A stretch of DNA of 64,000 bases from Sphingomonas aerophila (GTDB lineage Bacteria; Pseudomonadota; Alphaproteobacteria; Sphingomonadales; Sphingomonadaceae), in assembly GCF_014199305.1 (NCBI RefSeq), contig NZ_JACIJK010000013.1, forward strand, positions 1 through 64,000. Reading direction: 5' to 3'. The notes below the pieces were generated by a model. The model had not been told where the DNA came from and did no database searches. It saw only the letters and a program-made list of their open reading frames with translations. Positions within the stretch are counted from its first letter, which is position 1. Every line of letters starts with the position of its first letter. Position numbers and translations under genes: made by a program. Shown here piece after piece: positions 17,355-24,952 of the stretch.

Positions 17355-18496
17355 AGGTCGGGTTCCTCTACAATCACGACGCGCTGCACCAGATCAGCCA
17401 CACCGCGCCTGTCATCCCGGCACTGCTGCGCTATCCGGGGGTGGAGGTGCGGGTGCTGACCTCGTCCGATGAACAGGCGGCGCGGGTGCGGGCGCTGATC
17501 GGGGCGGAGGCGGCGGCGCGGGTCCGTTTCGTGCCGCTGGCGATCGGCCGCGGCGCCATGACGCTGGACCGCGTGCTCCGCTTCGTTGCCCCGTTCCGCC
17601 GCGTCGCGACCTTGTGGCAGAACCGGGCGGCCTTTGCCGAGCTTGACGTGCTGGTGGTGCCCGAGACCACGTCGCTGCTGCTGCGCGAGCGCATGGGGCT
17701 GCACGGCCTGAAGTTCGTCTGGATCCCGCATGGCGCTGGTGACCGATCCGTCGGATTTCGCGCCGTGGCGCGCCAGTTCGACCTGGTCCTGCTGTCGGGC
17801 AGGAAAGTGCGCGACCGCATGCTCGACGCAGGGCTGGTCACGCCCGACAGCTATCGCATCATCGGCTATCCCAAGTTCGACACGATCGGGGCCGGCGATC
17901 CACCGCGCCTGTTCGCCGACAACCGGCCCACCGTGCTCTATAATCCCCATTTCGATCCGCGCCTGTCATCCTGGTACCGGATGGGGCCGGCGATCCTGGA
18001 CTGGTTCGCTGGCCAGTCCCGCTTCGATCTGGTGTTCGCGCCCCATGTCATGCTGTTCCAGCGCCGCATCCATGCCTCGGTAGAGCACCGGCAGCTCCAT
18101 TGGCGGCCCGATGTGGCTGGCCGCCATCGTGAGGACCCGCACATGATCATCGACCAGGGAAGCGATCGCTCGGTCGACATGACCTATACACGCGGCGCCG
18201 ACATCTACATTGGCGACGCAAGCAGCCAGATCTACGAATGGATCGCGCGCCCCCGCCCGGCCATCTTCATCAACGCCGCGGGGCTCGACTGGCGTGACGA
18301 TCCCAATTTCGCGCACTGGCACCTGGGGGAGGTGGTGGAGACGATCGACCAGCTCCCCTCTGCGCTCGACCGCGCGGCGGCTGACCCGCACCGATTCGAC
18401 GCAGCGCAGCGCGCCGCGTTCGCCGCCACCTTCGACCACACGGATCAGCCCGCGGCCGATCGCGCCGCTGCTGCCATCGTCGAACAATTCAGCTGA
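17351..18496 (+). CDS. CDP-glycerol glycerophosphotransferase-like protein B
   Basis: Paralogue of the preceding gene, about 381 residues. It begins MKVGFLYNHDALHQISHTAPVIPALL and repeats the family blocks: IPHGAGDRSVGF, GYPKFDTIG, VLYNPHFDPRLSSWYRMGP, APHVMLFQRR, IDQGSDRSVDMTYTRGADIYIGDASSQIYEW and GLDWRDDPNFAHWHLGEVV. Two copies side by side, as in teichoic-acid primase/polymerase pairs, may indicate a priming and an extending transferase. Translationally coupled to copy A by a four-base overlap. The stop codon lies inside a perfect inverted repeat at 18491-18524. Confidence 0.72.
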   Translation: MKVGFLYNHDALHQISHTAPVIPALLRYPGVEVRVLTSSDEQAARVRALIGAEAAARVRFVPLAIGRGAMTLDRVLRFVAPFRRVATLWQNRAAFAELDVLVVPETTSLLLRERMGLHGLKFVWIPHGAGDRSVGFRAVARQFDLVLLSGRKVRDRMLDAGLVTPDSYRIIGYPKFDTIGAGDPPRLFADNRPTVLYNPHFDPRLSSWYRMGPAILDWFAGQSRFDLVFAPHVMLFQRRIHASVEHRQLHWRPDVAGRHREDPHMIIDQGSDRSVDMTYTRGADIYIGDASSQIYEWIARPRPAIFINAAGLDWRDDPNFAHWHLGEVVETIDQLPSALDRAAADPHRFDAAQRAAFAATFDHTDQPAADRAAAAIVEQFS

Positions 18497-18524
18497 ACCT
18501 TGTGCGCCCATCAAAGGTTCAGCT
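18491..18524 (+). terminator. Perfect 11-bp inverted repeat after transferase B (terminator or processing hairpin)
   Basis: AGCTGAACCTT at 18491-18501 pairs exactly with AAGGTTCAGCT at 18514-18524 around a 12-base loop. The stem contains the stop codon of the upstream gene. No T-run follows (TCGCGG), so it is not a standard intrinsic terminator. It could cause partial attenuation before the DUF2141 gene, protect the 3' end, or bind a protein. Confidence 0.5.
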
Positions 18525-18545
18525 TCGCGGCCCTAAGGATCAGCG

Positions 18546-19022
18546 ATGACCATGAGAACTGCGATCACCGCCGGCCTGTTCACCGCTGCCTTCGCCACAC
18601 TGTCGCCCACCACCGCATCAGCCCAGTCCTGCACCGGAGCGCACACGCCCGGCGCCGCGCGCCTGACCGTGGAGGCCACCGGGCTCCGCAACGGGAATGG
18701 AGAGGTCGCGTTTACGGTCTATGCCAATGACAGCCGCAAGTTCCTGGCCAAGGGCGGCAAGCTGTTGCGCGCGCGGGTGCCTGCTGTTGCCCCGATAACG
18801 CAGACCTGTTTCTGGCTGCCGCCCGGCATCTATGAGGTGGCGCAGTATCATGACGAGAATGCCGACCACGACTTCAACCGCACGCTGTTCGTGCCCAAGG
18901 AAGGGTTCGGCTTCTCGAACGATGCGTCGACGACGCTTGGCCTGCCGTCGATGAAGGATACGCAGTTCACGCTGCCAGCAGGGGGCCGTACCCTGCGGGT
19001 AAAGATGCGGTACCGGCGCTAG
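18546..19022 (+). CDS. DUF2141 secreted protein
   Basis: About 158 residues with a signal peptide (to about residue 27, ASAQ). The remainder has the DUF2141 pattern: RLTVEATGLRNGNGEVAFTVY, LPPGIYEVAQYHDENADHDF, NRTLFVPKEGFGFSND and a basic C-terminal strand. The family is a small periplasmic or surface beta-sandwich, widespread in Proteobacteria and Bacteroidetes, with no known activity. YHDENADHD looks like a possible calcium-binding loop. It follows transferase B on the same strand, separated by the hairpin at 18491-18524, and converges on the HAD gene. Confidence 0.85.
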   Translation: MTMRTAITAGLFTAAFATLSPTTASAQSCTGAHTPGAARLTVEATGLRNGNGEVAFTVYANDSRKFLAKGGKLLRARVPAVAPITQTCFWLPPGIYEVAQYHDENADHDFNRTLFVPKEGFGFSNDASTTLGLPSMKDTQFTLPAGGRTLRVKMRYRR

Positions 19023-19702
19023 CGCCACTCGGCGCAGCGCCAGCTCCGTGTTGCAGCCAGCGCGCGCAGCTTCGCATCCGGATTGATCACGACCGCCTCG
19101 TCGACCCAGGCGAAAGTCGGCTCGTCACTGATATGGTCTGAATAAAAGCGCAGGTGCGCGTCCGCCCTCGCGACACCCTGGTCCGCCAGCCACGATGCCA
19201 ACATGGCCTGCTTGGCACCGGCGTAACAGTTCGGTCCGTCCAGCGCCGGAGTGATCCGCCCCGCCCCGTCCCGCAGCGCCCGGGTCGCGACCAGGTCGGC
19301 AACCTCCAACCGAGCGGCGATCGCATCGGCGTAAAAGTGGTGCGCCGCCGTGGCGATCACGATTCGCCGCCCTTCCGCACGGTCTTGCCGCATCTGCTCC
19401 AGCGCGGCGGCCCGAACATGATCCCGAGCGAACCATGCCGAAAAGGCATCTCCAGTTGCCGCTGCCCTGTCGGGTGTCATCCTTCCGCCCAGCAACAAGC
19501 GATGCATGATTATCTTTAGCCGGTTGCGGTCGATCAACCCTGCTGCCCGGACACCCGCCGCGACGCCGACCAGCGGCAGCAACGCCAGCCGCCAAGGCGC
19601 ATCACGCCGCGCCGCAAACAGCAGAAACGGCGTCCAGGTCGGCCAGTCGGTGATCGTCCGGTCCAGGTCATAGATCGCCAGCCGGACAGGCTGGTCGGTC
19701 AT
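19019..19702 (-). CDS. HAD-IB family phosphatase
   Basis: About 227 residues of the SerB-like HAD-IB subfamily. The nucleophile pair is D12 and D14 in IYDLDRTITD, helical cap segments follow, then IVIATAAHHFYADAIA as motif II and FYSDHISDEPTFAWVDEAVVINPD as the metal-binding motif. Similar proteins dephosphorylate phosphoserine or lipid-linked phosphates. It is the last gene of a coupled four-gene operon (ATGA overlap with the MobA-like gene at 19699-19702), which suggests it removes a phosphate from an intermediate in the headgroup pathway, but no substrate can be named. Confidence 0.85.
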   Translation of the reverse strand: MTDQPVRLAIYDLDRTITDWPTWTPFLLFAARRDAPWRLALLPLVGVAAGVRAAGLIDRNRLKIIMHRLLLGGRMTPDRAAATGDAFSAWFARDHVRAAALEQMRQDRAEGRRIVIATAAHHFYADAIAARLEVADLVATRALRDGAGRITPALDGPNCYAGAKQAMLASWLADQGVARADAHLRFYSDHISDEPTFAWVDEAVVINPDAKLRALAATRSWRCAEWR

Positions 19703-20448
19703 GTCAGCAAGCCGCGAACCAGTTCGAGATCGCCGGGCGAGTCGACATCCACCGCCGCCAGCCCGTTCCCAGCAGCCACGATCCGCGCCTTTATCCCGAC
19801 GCCCTCACCGATCCGCGCCACAGCGGCGGCCAGGGTCAGCCGCCCGGTCAGATAACGCCAGATCATACCCAGCCCGAGGCGGCGCACGATCCGCCATGGC
19901 CGCTTGCGGTCGCGTTCGACATGGCTCCACAAATCCAGCGCGCGCGACGCCGCCGGGGTCACGAGCAGGAACAGGTTGCACCCCGACCAGCGCCCATCGG
20001 CAAAGGACAGATAGGTGCGGCGGCTGGGCGGCGCGTCCCGCTCGATCGCCTCTTGCCTGGCGAGCAGCACGGCCACGTCCGCCTCTGCGGGCACGGCCTG
20101 CAAAAAGTCGCTGATCCATTCGGGCCGCAACAAGGGGTGATCCGCCGTGGTCAGCAGCAACGGCGCGCCGGCCAGCGCGAGTGCAGCGGCAGCGCTGCCG
20201 CTCGGCCCCGCTTCCGCCGCAACCGGCTCCGCCCCCAAGGCCACTGCCGCCGCGCTCACTGCCTCGTCGCCGGTGCTGACCAGGATGCGGGTCATCCCCG
20301 CGCTACGCAGCGCCGCGACGACGTACGCCAGCATGCTGGTGCCGCCGATCTCGATCAGTGCCTTGTGCCGGACGCCAACTGCCTGGGCGAGCGGATCGCC
20401 CCCCGGTCGGCTTCCCGCCAGGATCAGGGCCGTGGTGACCGATGTCAT
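19699..20448 (-). CDS. MobA/GlmU-like nucleotidyltransferase (NTP transferase domain)
   Basis: About 249 residues of GT-A-fold nucleotidyltransferase. ALILAGSRPGGDPLA near the start is the nucleotide-binding loop, followed by KALIEIGGTSMLAYVVAAL and LLLTTADHPLL, whose aspartate would bind metal. Such proteins join CTP, GTP or UTP to a small phosphate. In this operon it could make the CDP-activated donor used by the two TagB/F-like transferases; that is inference. Start chosen at 20448, which overlaps the preceding stop by four bases, rather than the longer open frame from 20760. Confidence 0.82.
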   Translation of the reverse strand: MTSVTTALILAGSRPGGDPLAQAVGVRHKALIEIGGTSMLAYVVAALRSAGMTRILVSTGDEAVSAAAVALGAEPVAAEAGPSGSAAAALALAGAPLLLTTADHPLLRPEWISDFLQAVPAEADVAVLLARQEAIERDAPPSRRTYLSFADGRWSGCNLFLLVTPAASRALDLWSHVERDRKRPWRIVRRLGLGMIWRYLTGRLTLAAAVARIGEGVGIKARIVAAGNGLAAVDVDSPGDLELVRGLLT

Positions 20449-21362
20449 GCGTTGCGGGCTGCCGCGTTCTGCGCCCGCAGCACGCGCCACAACACGCCGG
20501 GGCCCGCCAGCACGGGATGGCGTTCGCGCCAGGGTGTCAGTGCGATGTGCACGCCCGTGTGCCGCTGGATCTTCCACAGGCCGTAGCGTGCGGCGCCTTC
20601 GAAGGTGAAGGCGGCCTTCACCAGCCGAGCGATGTTCAGCGCCTTGCCCATCGCCGCGCGCGTCAGCCACGCCTGGGCAAGCCGGCGGCAGCGGCCGAAC
20701 GACAGGCGTGGCGCCACCCCTTCGCTTCCGCGATGGAATGGTATTCCCGCCGCGTCCCAAGCCAGCGGCAGCAATTGGTCATAACGCTCGGGCGCATGGG
20801 CCAGCACCTGTAGCTCGCGCCCGGGTGCCTCGACTCTCAGTTCGGCCCGGTACGTCTCGCGCAGCAATGCCTGCCAGTAATCGGCGGGCCGGCCCTGGCG
20901 CGGGCCCAGGGCCGCCGCAAAGGAAGCGGCGGTGGTGGCGGCGGCGGCAACCGCGCGAGTTACGCGGGCCTGCTCATCCGGTCCCAAAGCCCAGACCAGC
21001 GCGCTCGGCTGCGCAAAGCGGACCCACACGGTGGTATCGATCGATACGCCCGTCGTCGCCCGTTCAAAGGTCGCCAGGGTCATAGTGGCGACTTTGGCCC
21101 GGATCACCCGCCCACCTGCGGGGATCTCCTGGAAGCTGACATCGGGCCACAGATACCGCGACGCGAAGCCGCCGTCGCGATCGGTCAGCACATAAAAGTC
21201 CAGTATGTCGCCCAACTGACGCGTGCGCAGGACGGAGCCATAAAACAGCACCGCCACCCCGCCCAGCCGTGCCGCCAGGGTCCGCGCAACCTCCGTCACT
21301 TCGGTCGGAACCTCCGCCGCCAGGTCCCGGATTACAGCGCTTTGCAGCGCCGAACCGGTCAT
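20445..21362 (-). CDS. Nucleotidyltransferase-fold protein of unknown role
   Basis: About 305 residues. VAVLFYGSVLRTRQLGDILDFYVLTD has the GS...DhD layout of the polymerase-beta-like nucleotidyltransferase fold and is reminiscent of TAM41-type CDP-diacylglycerol synthases, though I cannot confirm this by eye. The C-terminal half is basic and partly hydrophobic (FEGAARYGLWKIQRHTGVHI), which could bind membrane. It lies between the lipid kinase and the MobA-like gene with ATGA overlaps at both ends. A role in activating the phosphorylated lipid is plausible. Confidence 0.65.
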   Translation of the reverse strand: MTGSALQSAVIRDLAAEVPTEVTEVARTLAARLGGVAVLFYGSVLRTRQLGDILDFYVLTDRDGGFASRYLWPDVSFQEIPAGGRVIRAKVATMTLATFERATTGVSIDTTVWVRFAQPSALVWALGPDEQARVTRAVAAAATTAASFAAALGPRQGRPADYWQALLRETYRAELRVEAPGRELQVLAHAPERYDQLLPLAWDAAGIPFHRGSEGVAPRLSFGRCRRLAQAWLTRAAMGKALNIARLVKAAFTFEGAARYGLWKIQRHTGVHIALTPWRERHPVLAGPGVLWRVLRAQNAAARNA

Positions 21363-22456
21363 GGCACCAGGAACCGCAGCGGCGCTCCCTTGCGAACTGA
21401 CAGGTCACCGCCGCGATACAGTTCGCCGTCCAGGATGAAGCCCGACGGCACAGAGATGGTCATCGCTTCCATATCGGCACGGTGATAGCCGATACGCTCC
21501 AGCCATCCGGCCTCAGACCCCGACAGCAGCATCGGCGCGGTCGCAACGATGTGACGGGGTGGCGCGTCGATGCCCAGGAACTTCAGCCCGGCGCGCTCCC
21601 GCCCGAACGGCTTCAGCCCCAGCGGCAACCGCTCCAGCGTGGAGCCGAGCACCAGATACAGCGAGCGGTCGAGCCGGCGCCCGTCCTCCAGTTGGATCTC
21701 CATCCGCTCGCCCTGCCGCCAATGATTGTTGCTGCCGGCAAATGCGGTCTGCAGAACGCCGCCAGTCAGCGCCATGCCGACGGCAAGACCCCGGAACGCG
21801 CCAACCTTGTGGGTTTCCTGCGCCAGCGCGGTCGCCTTTACGAACGCCCCCGTCCCGAACAGAAAGCCGCGCAGGCCGGGTCCCGCCTCCCCCAGGCGCG
21901 ACACCTCGATGGGAGAGCGAACTCTTATCTGACCCGTTGCCGCGGCCGCGATCGCATCCTTCAGCGACCAGTCGGCGGGCACGCCCAGATCGATCGCCAG
22001 CGCGTTGGTCTTGCCCGACGGCACCACCGCGATCGTCGGCATAGGGCCGGTGAAGACACGGGCACTCGCGCTCAGTACGTCTCGGATGGTGCCATCCCCA
22101 CCATCGATGACCAATGTGTCGATCTTGGATTCAGCGAAGCGTGCCAGCGCCGCGTCAAGCTCGCCAACGCTGGACGGAGCCGCCCAGTCCAGCAGCGTTG
22201 ACCCGTTGAAGATTTCGCGCGCGGCATTGCGATGGGCGCGCTTGTTGACGATGGCACCGATGCGAAGCCCGCGATCGACCGAGGGCCAACCCGTCTTGCC
22301 ACGCCGCAACTGTTCGGGCGCGACCAGCTCCGCGCCGACACCCGCTCGCGCCAGCGTCGCGCCGCCATGCGGAACAGCGGCCGCGCCGCCCGCAGGCGCA
22401 AGCCGAGGCAGCCCGGGCCCGAACGCGTGTTCTTCCATTCGTAACGCTACTGTCAT
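21359..22456 (-). CDS. Diacylglycerol/sphingosine/ceramide kinase family protein
   Basis: About 365 residues with the DAGK catalytic domain: IGAIVNKRAHRN, IDTLVIDGGDGTIRDVLS near residues 110-127, and VVPSGKTNALAIDLG. The C-terminal beta-sandwich includes GFILDGELYRGG. These enzymes phosphorylate diacylglycerol, sphingosine or ceramide. In a sphingolipid-making bacterium ceramide is a likely acceptor; Caulobacter has a ceramide kinase of this family. First gene of the coupled operon. I use the ATG at 22456 with GGGGGAAC upstream; a TTG at 22486 would extend it by ten residues. Confidence 0.85.
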   Translation of the reverse strand: MTVALRMEEHAFGPGLPRLAPAGGAAAVPHGGATLARAGVGAELVAPEQLRRGKTGWPSVDRGLRIGAIVNKRAHRNAAREIFNGSTLLDWAAPSSVGELDAALARFAESKIDTLVIDGGDGTIRDVLSASARVFTGPMPTIAVVPSGKTNALAIDLGVPADWSLKDAIAAAATGQIRVRSPIEVSRLGEAGPGLRGFLFGTGAFVKATALAQETHKVGAFRGLAVGMALTGGVLQTAFAGSNNHWRQGERMEIQLEDGRRLDRSLYLVLGSTLERLPLGLKPFGRERAGLKFLGIDAPPRHIVATAPMLLSGSEAGWLERIGYHRADMEAMTISVPSGFILDGELYRGGDLSVRKGAPLRFLVP

Positions 22457-22551
22457 GACACGGACATAGTTCCCCCACTCGGACAAAATTAGGGCGAGCC
22501 GAGCAGGTTTTTTTGTCAGCCCCTAAATGTCAGCCTCCCGTCCAATCTGGG

Positions 22552-24855
22552 TTAGGCTGCCAGACTGGTATTTGTCAGGCGCTGCACGAAGTCGGTGGCC
22601 GGCATCGGACGACCGATATGGTATCCCTGTGCCATGTCGCAACCAACCTCCCGCAGGAAGTTGAGGCAGGCTTCCTCCTCGATGCCTTCCGCGACGACCT
22701 TGATGCCCAGCTCGTGCGCCAGGTCGACCGTGGACCGAACCATCAGCGCATCGGCTCGGTTCTGGTGGGCGTGCTGGACGAAGCTGCGGTCGATCTTCAG
22801 TTCCGACAAGGGCAGCTGGCGCAGATAGCTGAGCGTCGACTGGCCGGTGCCATAATCGTCCATCGACACCGACACGCCCATCGCGCGCCATTCGCCCAGC
22901 ACGGCGGCCGCGCGCTCCGGTTCGGCCAAGGCCGCCGATTCGGTCACCTCCAGGATCAGCCATTCGGGTCGCACCCGCCCGCTTTCGATCACGTCGCGAA
23001 CCTTGGCCGCGAACGAAGCGCTGGCCACCAGCTTTGCCGACACGTTCACCGCCGCGGTCAGCTCCAGCCCGCTCGCCCGCCACGATTGCAGGTCGTTGAC
23101 GACGCGATCGAGCACGAACAGTGTCAGCGGGCCAATCCGGTCCGCCTGCTCGGCAAGCGGAATGAACAGGTCCGGCCGCACCATCCCGCGAGTCGGATGG
23201 CGCCAGCGCACCAGCGCCTCGCAACTGGCGATCCGATCGGCGGCGATGTCGAGCTTGGGCTGGTAATGCACCTCGATCTGCCCGGCCCCTATGGCCTCGT
23301 CGAGTTCGCCCATCAGGATCAGCTCGCGCTCGACCGCGTCCATGTCGACCTGGTCGTGTCGCGCGAACACGTTCTCCGCCGCGGCCTGATTCGCCGCCCG
23401 CGTCGCACGCGACAGCCGGTCGTTATCCGCGCCACCGGTGACGACCCCCAGATGCACCGCGGCATCGACCAGGCGGCCGGCGATCTCCACTGGCTGCCTC
23501 ATCACGGCGCTCAGCCCTGCGACATGCTCGTCCAGGTCGACATCGGCGGGCAGCAACAGCCCGAGCAGCCGGTCCCCCAGCCGGTATACCTGCCCACCGA
23601 ACCGCAACCGGTCCGCCAGGCGCAGCACCAGGTCGTGCCCGGCCCTGTCACCACAGATGGTGAGCAGATTGTCGAAATTGCCGATCAGCGCCACCACGAC
23701 CTGCCCGTCCACGCTGCCAGCAAGATCGGCCGCCATGACCCGCTTGTTGGGCAGCCCTGTATCCGCGTCCACGCTGCGCTCACGCTCGATCCGGTGAAGG
23801 AACTTGATCCCCGCCAGCCCCGCAGCGACGAGAAGCAGAAGGATCACGCCGGGTGCAAGCGGATACACCCGCCCCCATGCAACCTGAACCGTCACGCCCG
23901 CCACGAACAGGGCAAAGGGCGCCAGGATCGCCGCTACAGGCCCCGCCGTGCCGCTCAGCAACAACACACCCGCGCCGATGGCCCCGGCCACCAGCAGCAC
24001 TGTGAAGATGCTTCCCTGCACCGGGACGCCGCGACCCAGCGTTTCGGCAGCCAACGCCTGCACGACGACCCCCGGAACGACGCCCCAATATGGTGTCGCA
24101 TAACGGTCGCCCATCTCGATCGCGGTCGCGCCGATGATCACGTCCTTTCCGCGCACCTGCGCTGGATCGAAATGCCCATCGCGAACGGCAACAAAGCTTA
24201 GTCGCGGCAGGGTGCCGGGATCGATACCGAAATCGATCGGAAAGCTTTCGTCCGCCTTCCCGGACCGGCGCGCCATGTAGGAGGATAACGAAGGCCGCGG
24301 CACGCCATCCGTCACCGTCCCGAACGGCGCGCGGCGCACCACCCCGTCGGGATCGGGCAACATGCTGACCGACGCCAGAGCGACATGGTCGCGCAGGATG
24401 GGAATCGGGAGCGAGTCTATGGAGCGCTGGTCGTCCGATCGCGCCCGCTGCCCAAAGGTCGGCAGCGCGACCAGCCCGTCGGCCCTGGCCAAAGCCTTTG
24501 CCAACTCCGCATCACCGGCAGGAGTAGCCGGAGAAGACAAGTCGACGTCAAAGGTGATGGACCCTGCTCCGGCCGTGCGCAGCTCGTCCACCACCGCGGC
24601 ATAATGGTCGCGCGCCCAGGGCCATTCGTGGATCGCAGCCACGCTCGCCGCGTCCATCTCGACAACCACGACCTGCCCGCTGGCCGGCCGGGTCCAGGCC
24701 GCCACGCGCAACGGGTCGATCAGTTGTTCCACCGGTGCCGTGCCGCCCGACAATGTCATGGAAAGGGCCGCGATCATGGCGGCCACCAGCACGAGCAGGC
24801 GCGGCTTCTTGATGTACAACGCAAACGACAAACGGCGCACTCCACTGGGGAGCAC
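22552..24855 (-). CDS. CHASE2 sensor with degenerate GGDEF and active-looking EAL domain (c-di-GMP phosphodiesterase)
   Basis: About 767 residues. A first membrane segment is followed by a periplasmic CHASE2 domain (VVVVEMDAASVAAIHEWPWARDHYA), then about three membrane helices near 290-360. A GGDEF-like region has YRLGDRLLGLLLP where the catalytic loop should be, so it is probably inactive. The EAL domain begins near residue 510 and keeps the expected residues: CEALVRW near 545, AVNVSAK, LEVTES, MDDYGTG near 664, LKIDRSF, VAEGIEE and QGYHIGRPM. It should therefore cleave c-di-GMP in response to a periplasmic signal. Start is a GTG at 24855 without a strong ribosome site. It lies 97 bases after the FecR-domain gene on the same strand. 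Confidence 0.88.
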   Translation of the reverse strand: MLPSGVRRLSFALYIKKPRLLVLVAAMIAALSMTLSGGTAPVEQLIDPLRVAAWTRPASGQVVVVEMDAASVAAIHEWPWARDHYAAVVDELRTAGAGSITFDVDLSSPATPAGDAELAKALARADGLVALPTFGQRARSDDQRSIDSLPIPILRDHVALASVSMLPDPDGVVRRAPFGTVTDGVPRPSLSSYMARRSGKADESFPIDFGIDPGTLPRLSFVAVRDGHFDPAQVRGKDVIIGATAIEMGDRYATPYWGVVPGVVVQALAAETLGRGVPVQGSIFTVLLVAGAIGAGVLLLSGTAGPVAAILAPFALFVAGVTVQVAWGRVYPLAPGVILLLLVAAGLAGIKFLHRIERERSVDADTGLPNKRVMAADLAGSVDGQVVVALIGNFDNLLTICGDRAGHDLVLRLADRLRFGGQVYRLGDRLLGLLLPADVDLDEHVAGLSAVMRQPVEIAGRLVDAAVHLGVVTGGADNDRLSRATRAANQAAAENVFARHDQVDMDAVERELILMGELDEAIGAGQIEVHYQPKLDIAADRIASCEALVRWRHPTRGMVRPDLFIPLAEQADRIGPLTLFVLDRVVNDLQSWRASGLELTAAVNVSAKLVASASFAAKVRDVIESGRVRPEWLILEVTESAALAEPERAAAVLGEWRAMGVSVSMDDYGTGQSTLSYLRQLPLSELKIDRSFVQHAHQNRADALMVRSTVDLAHELGIKVVAEGIEEEACLNFLREVGCDMAQGYHIGRPMPATDFVQRLTNTSLAA

Positions 24856-24952
24856 GCCGTTTAGTTCGATCCACCTAACAACCCGTCACCGGGATTGACG
24901 CGTCTTGGGGCCTGGCGTCCGCCTTGGGAGCGTCCTTACCGGGCGCGGGGCC

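Noticed and set aside
20449..20760. Longer N-terminus for the MobA-like gene
   Set aside because: The extension overlaps the coding part of the preceding gene; the ATGA overlap at 20448 gives the expected nucleotide-binding start.
22513..24201. A 562-codon plus-strand frame opposite the CHASE2-EAL gene
   Set aside because: The EAL gene keeps all catalytic motifs on the minus strand; the opposite frame is His/Arg/Gln-rich noise.
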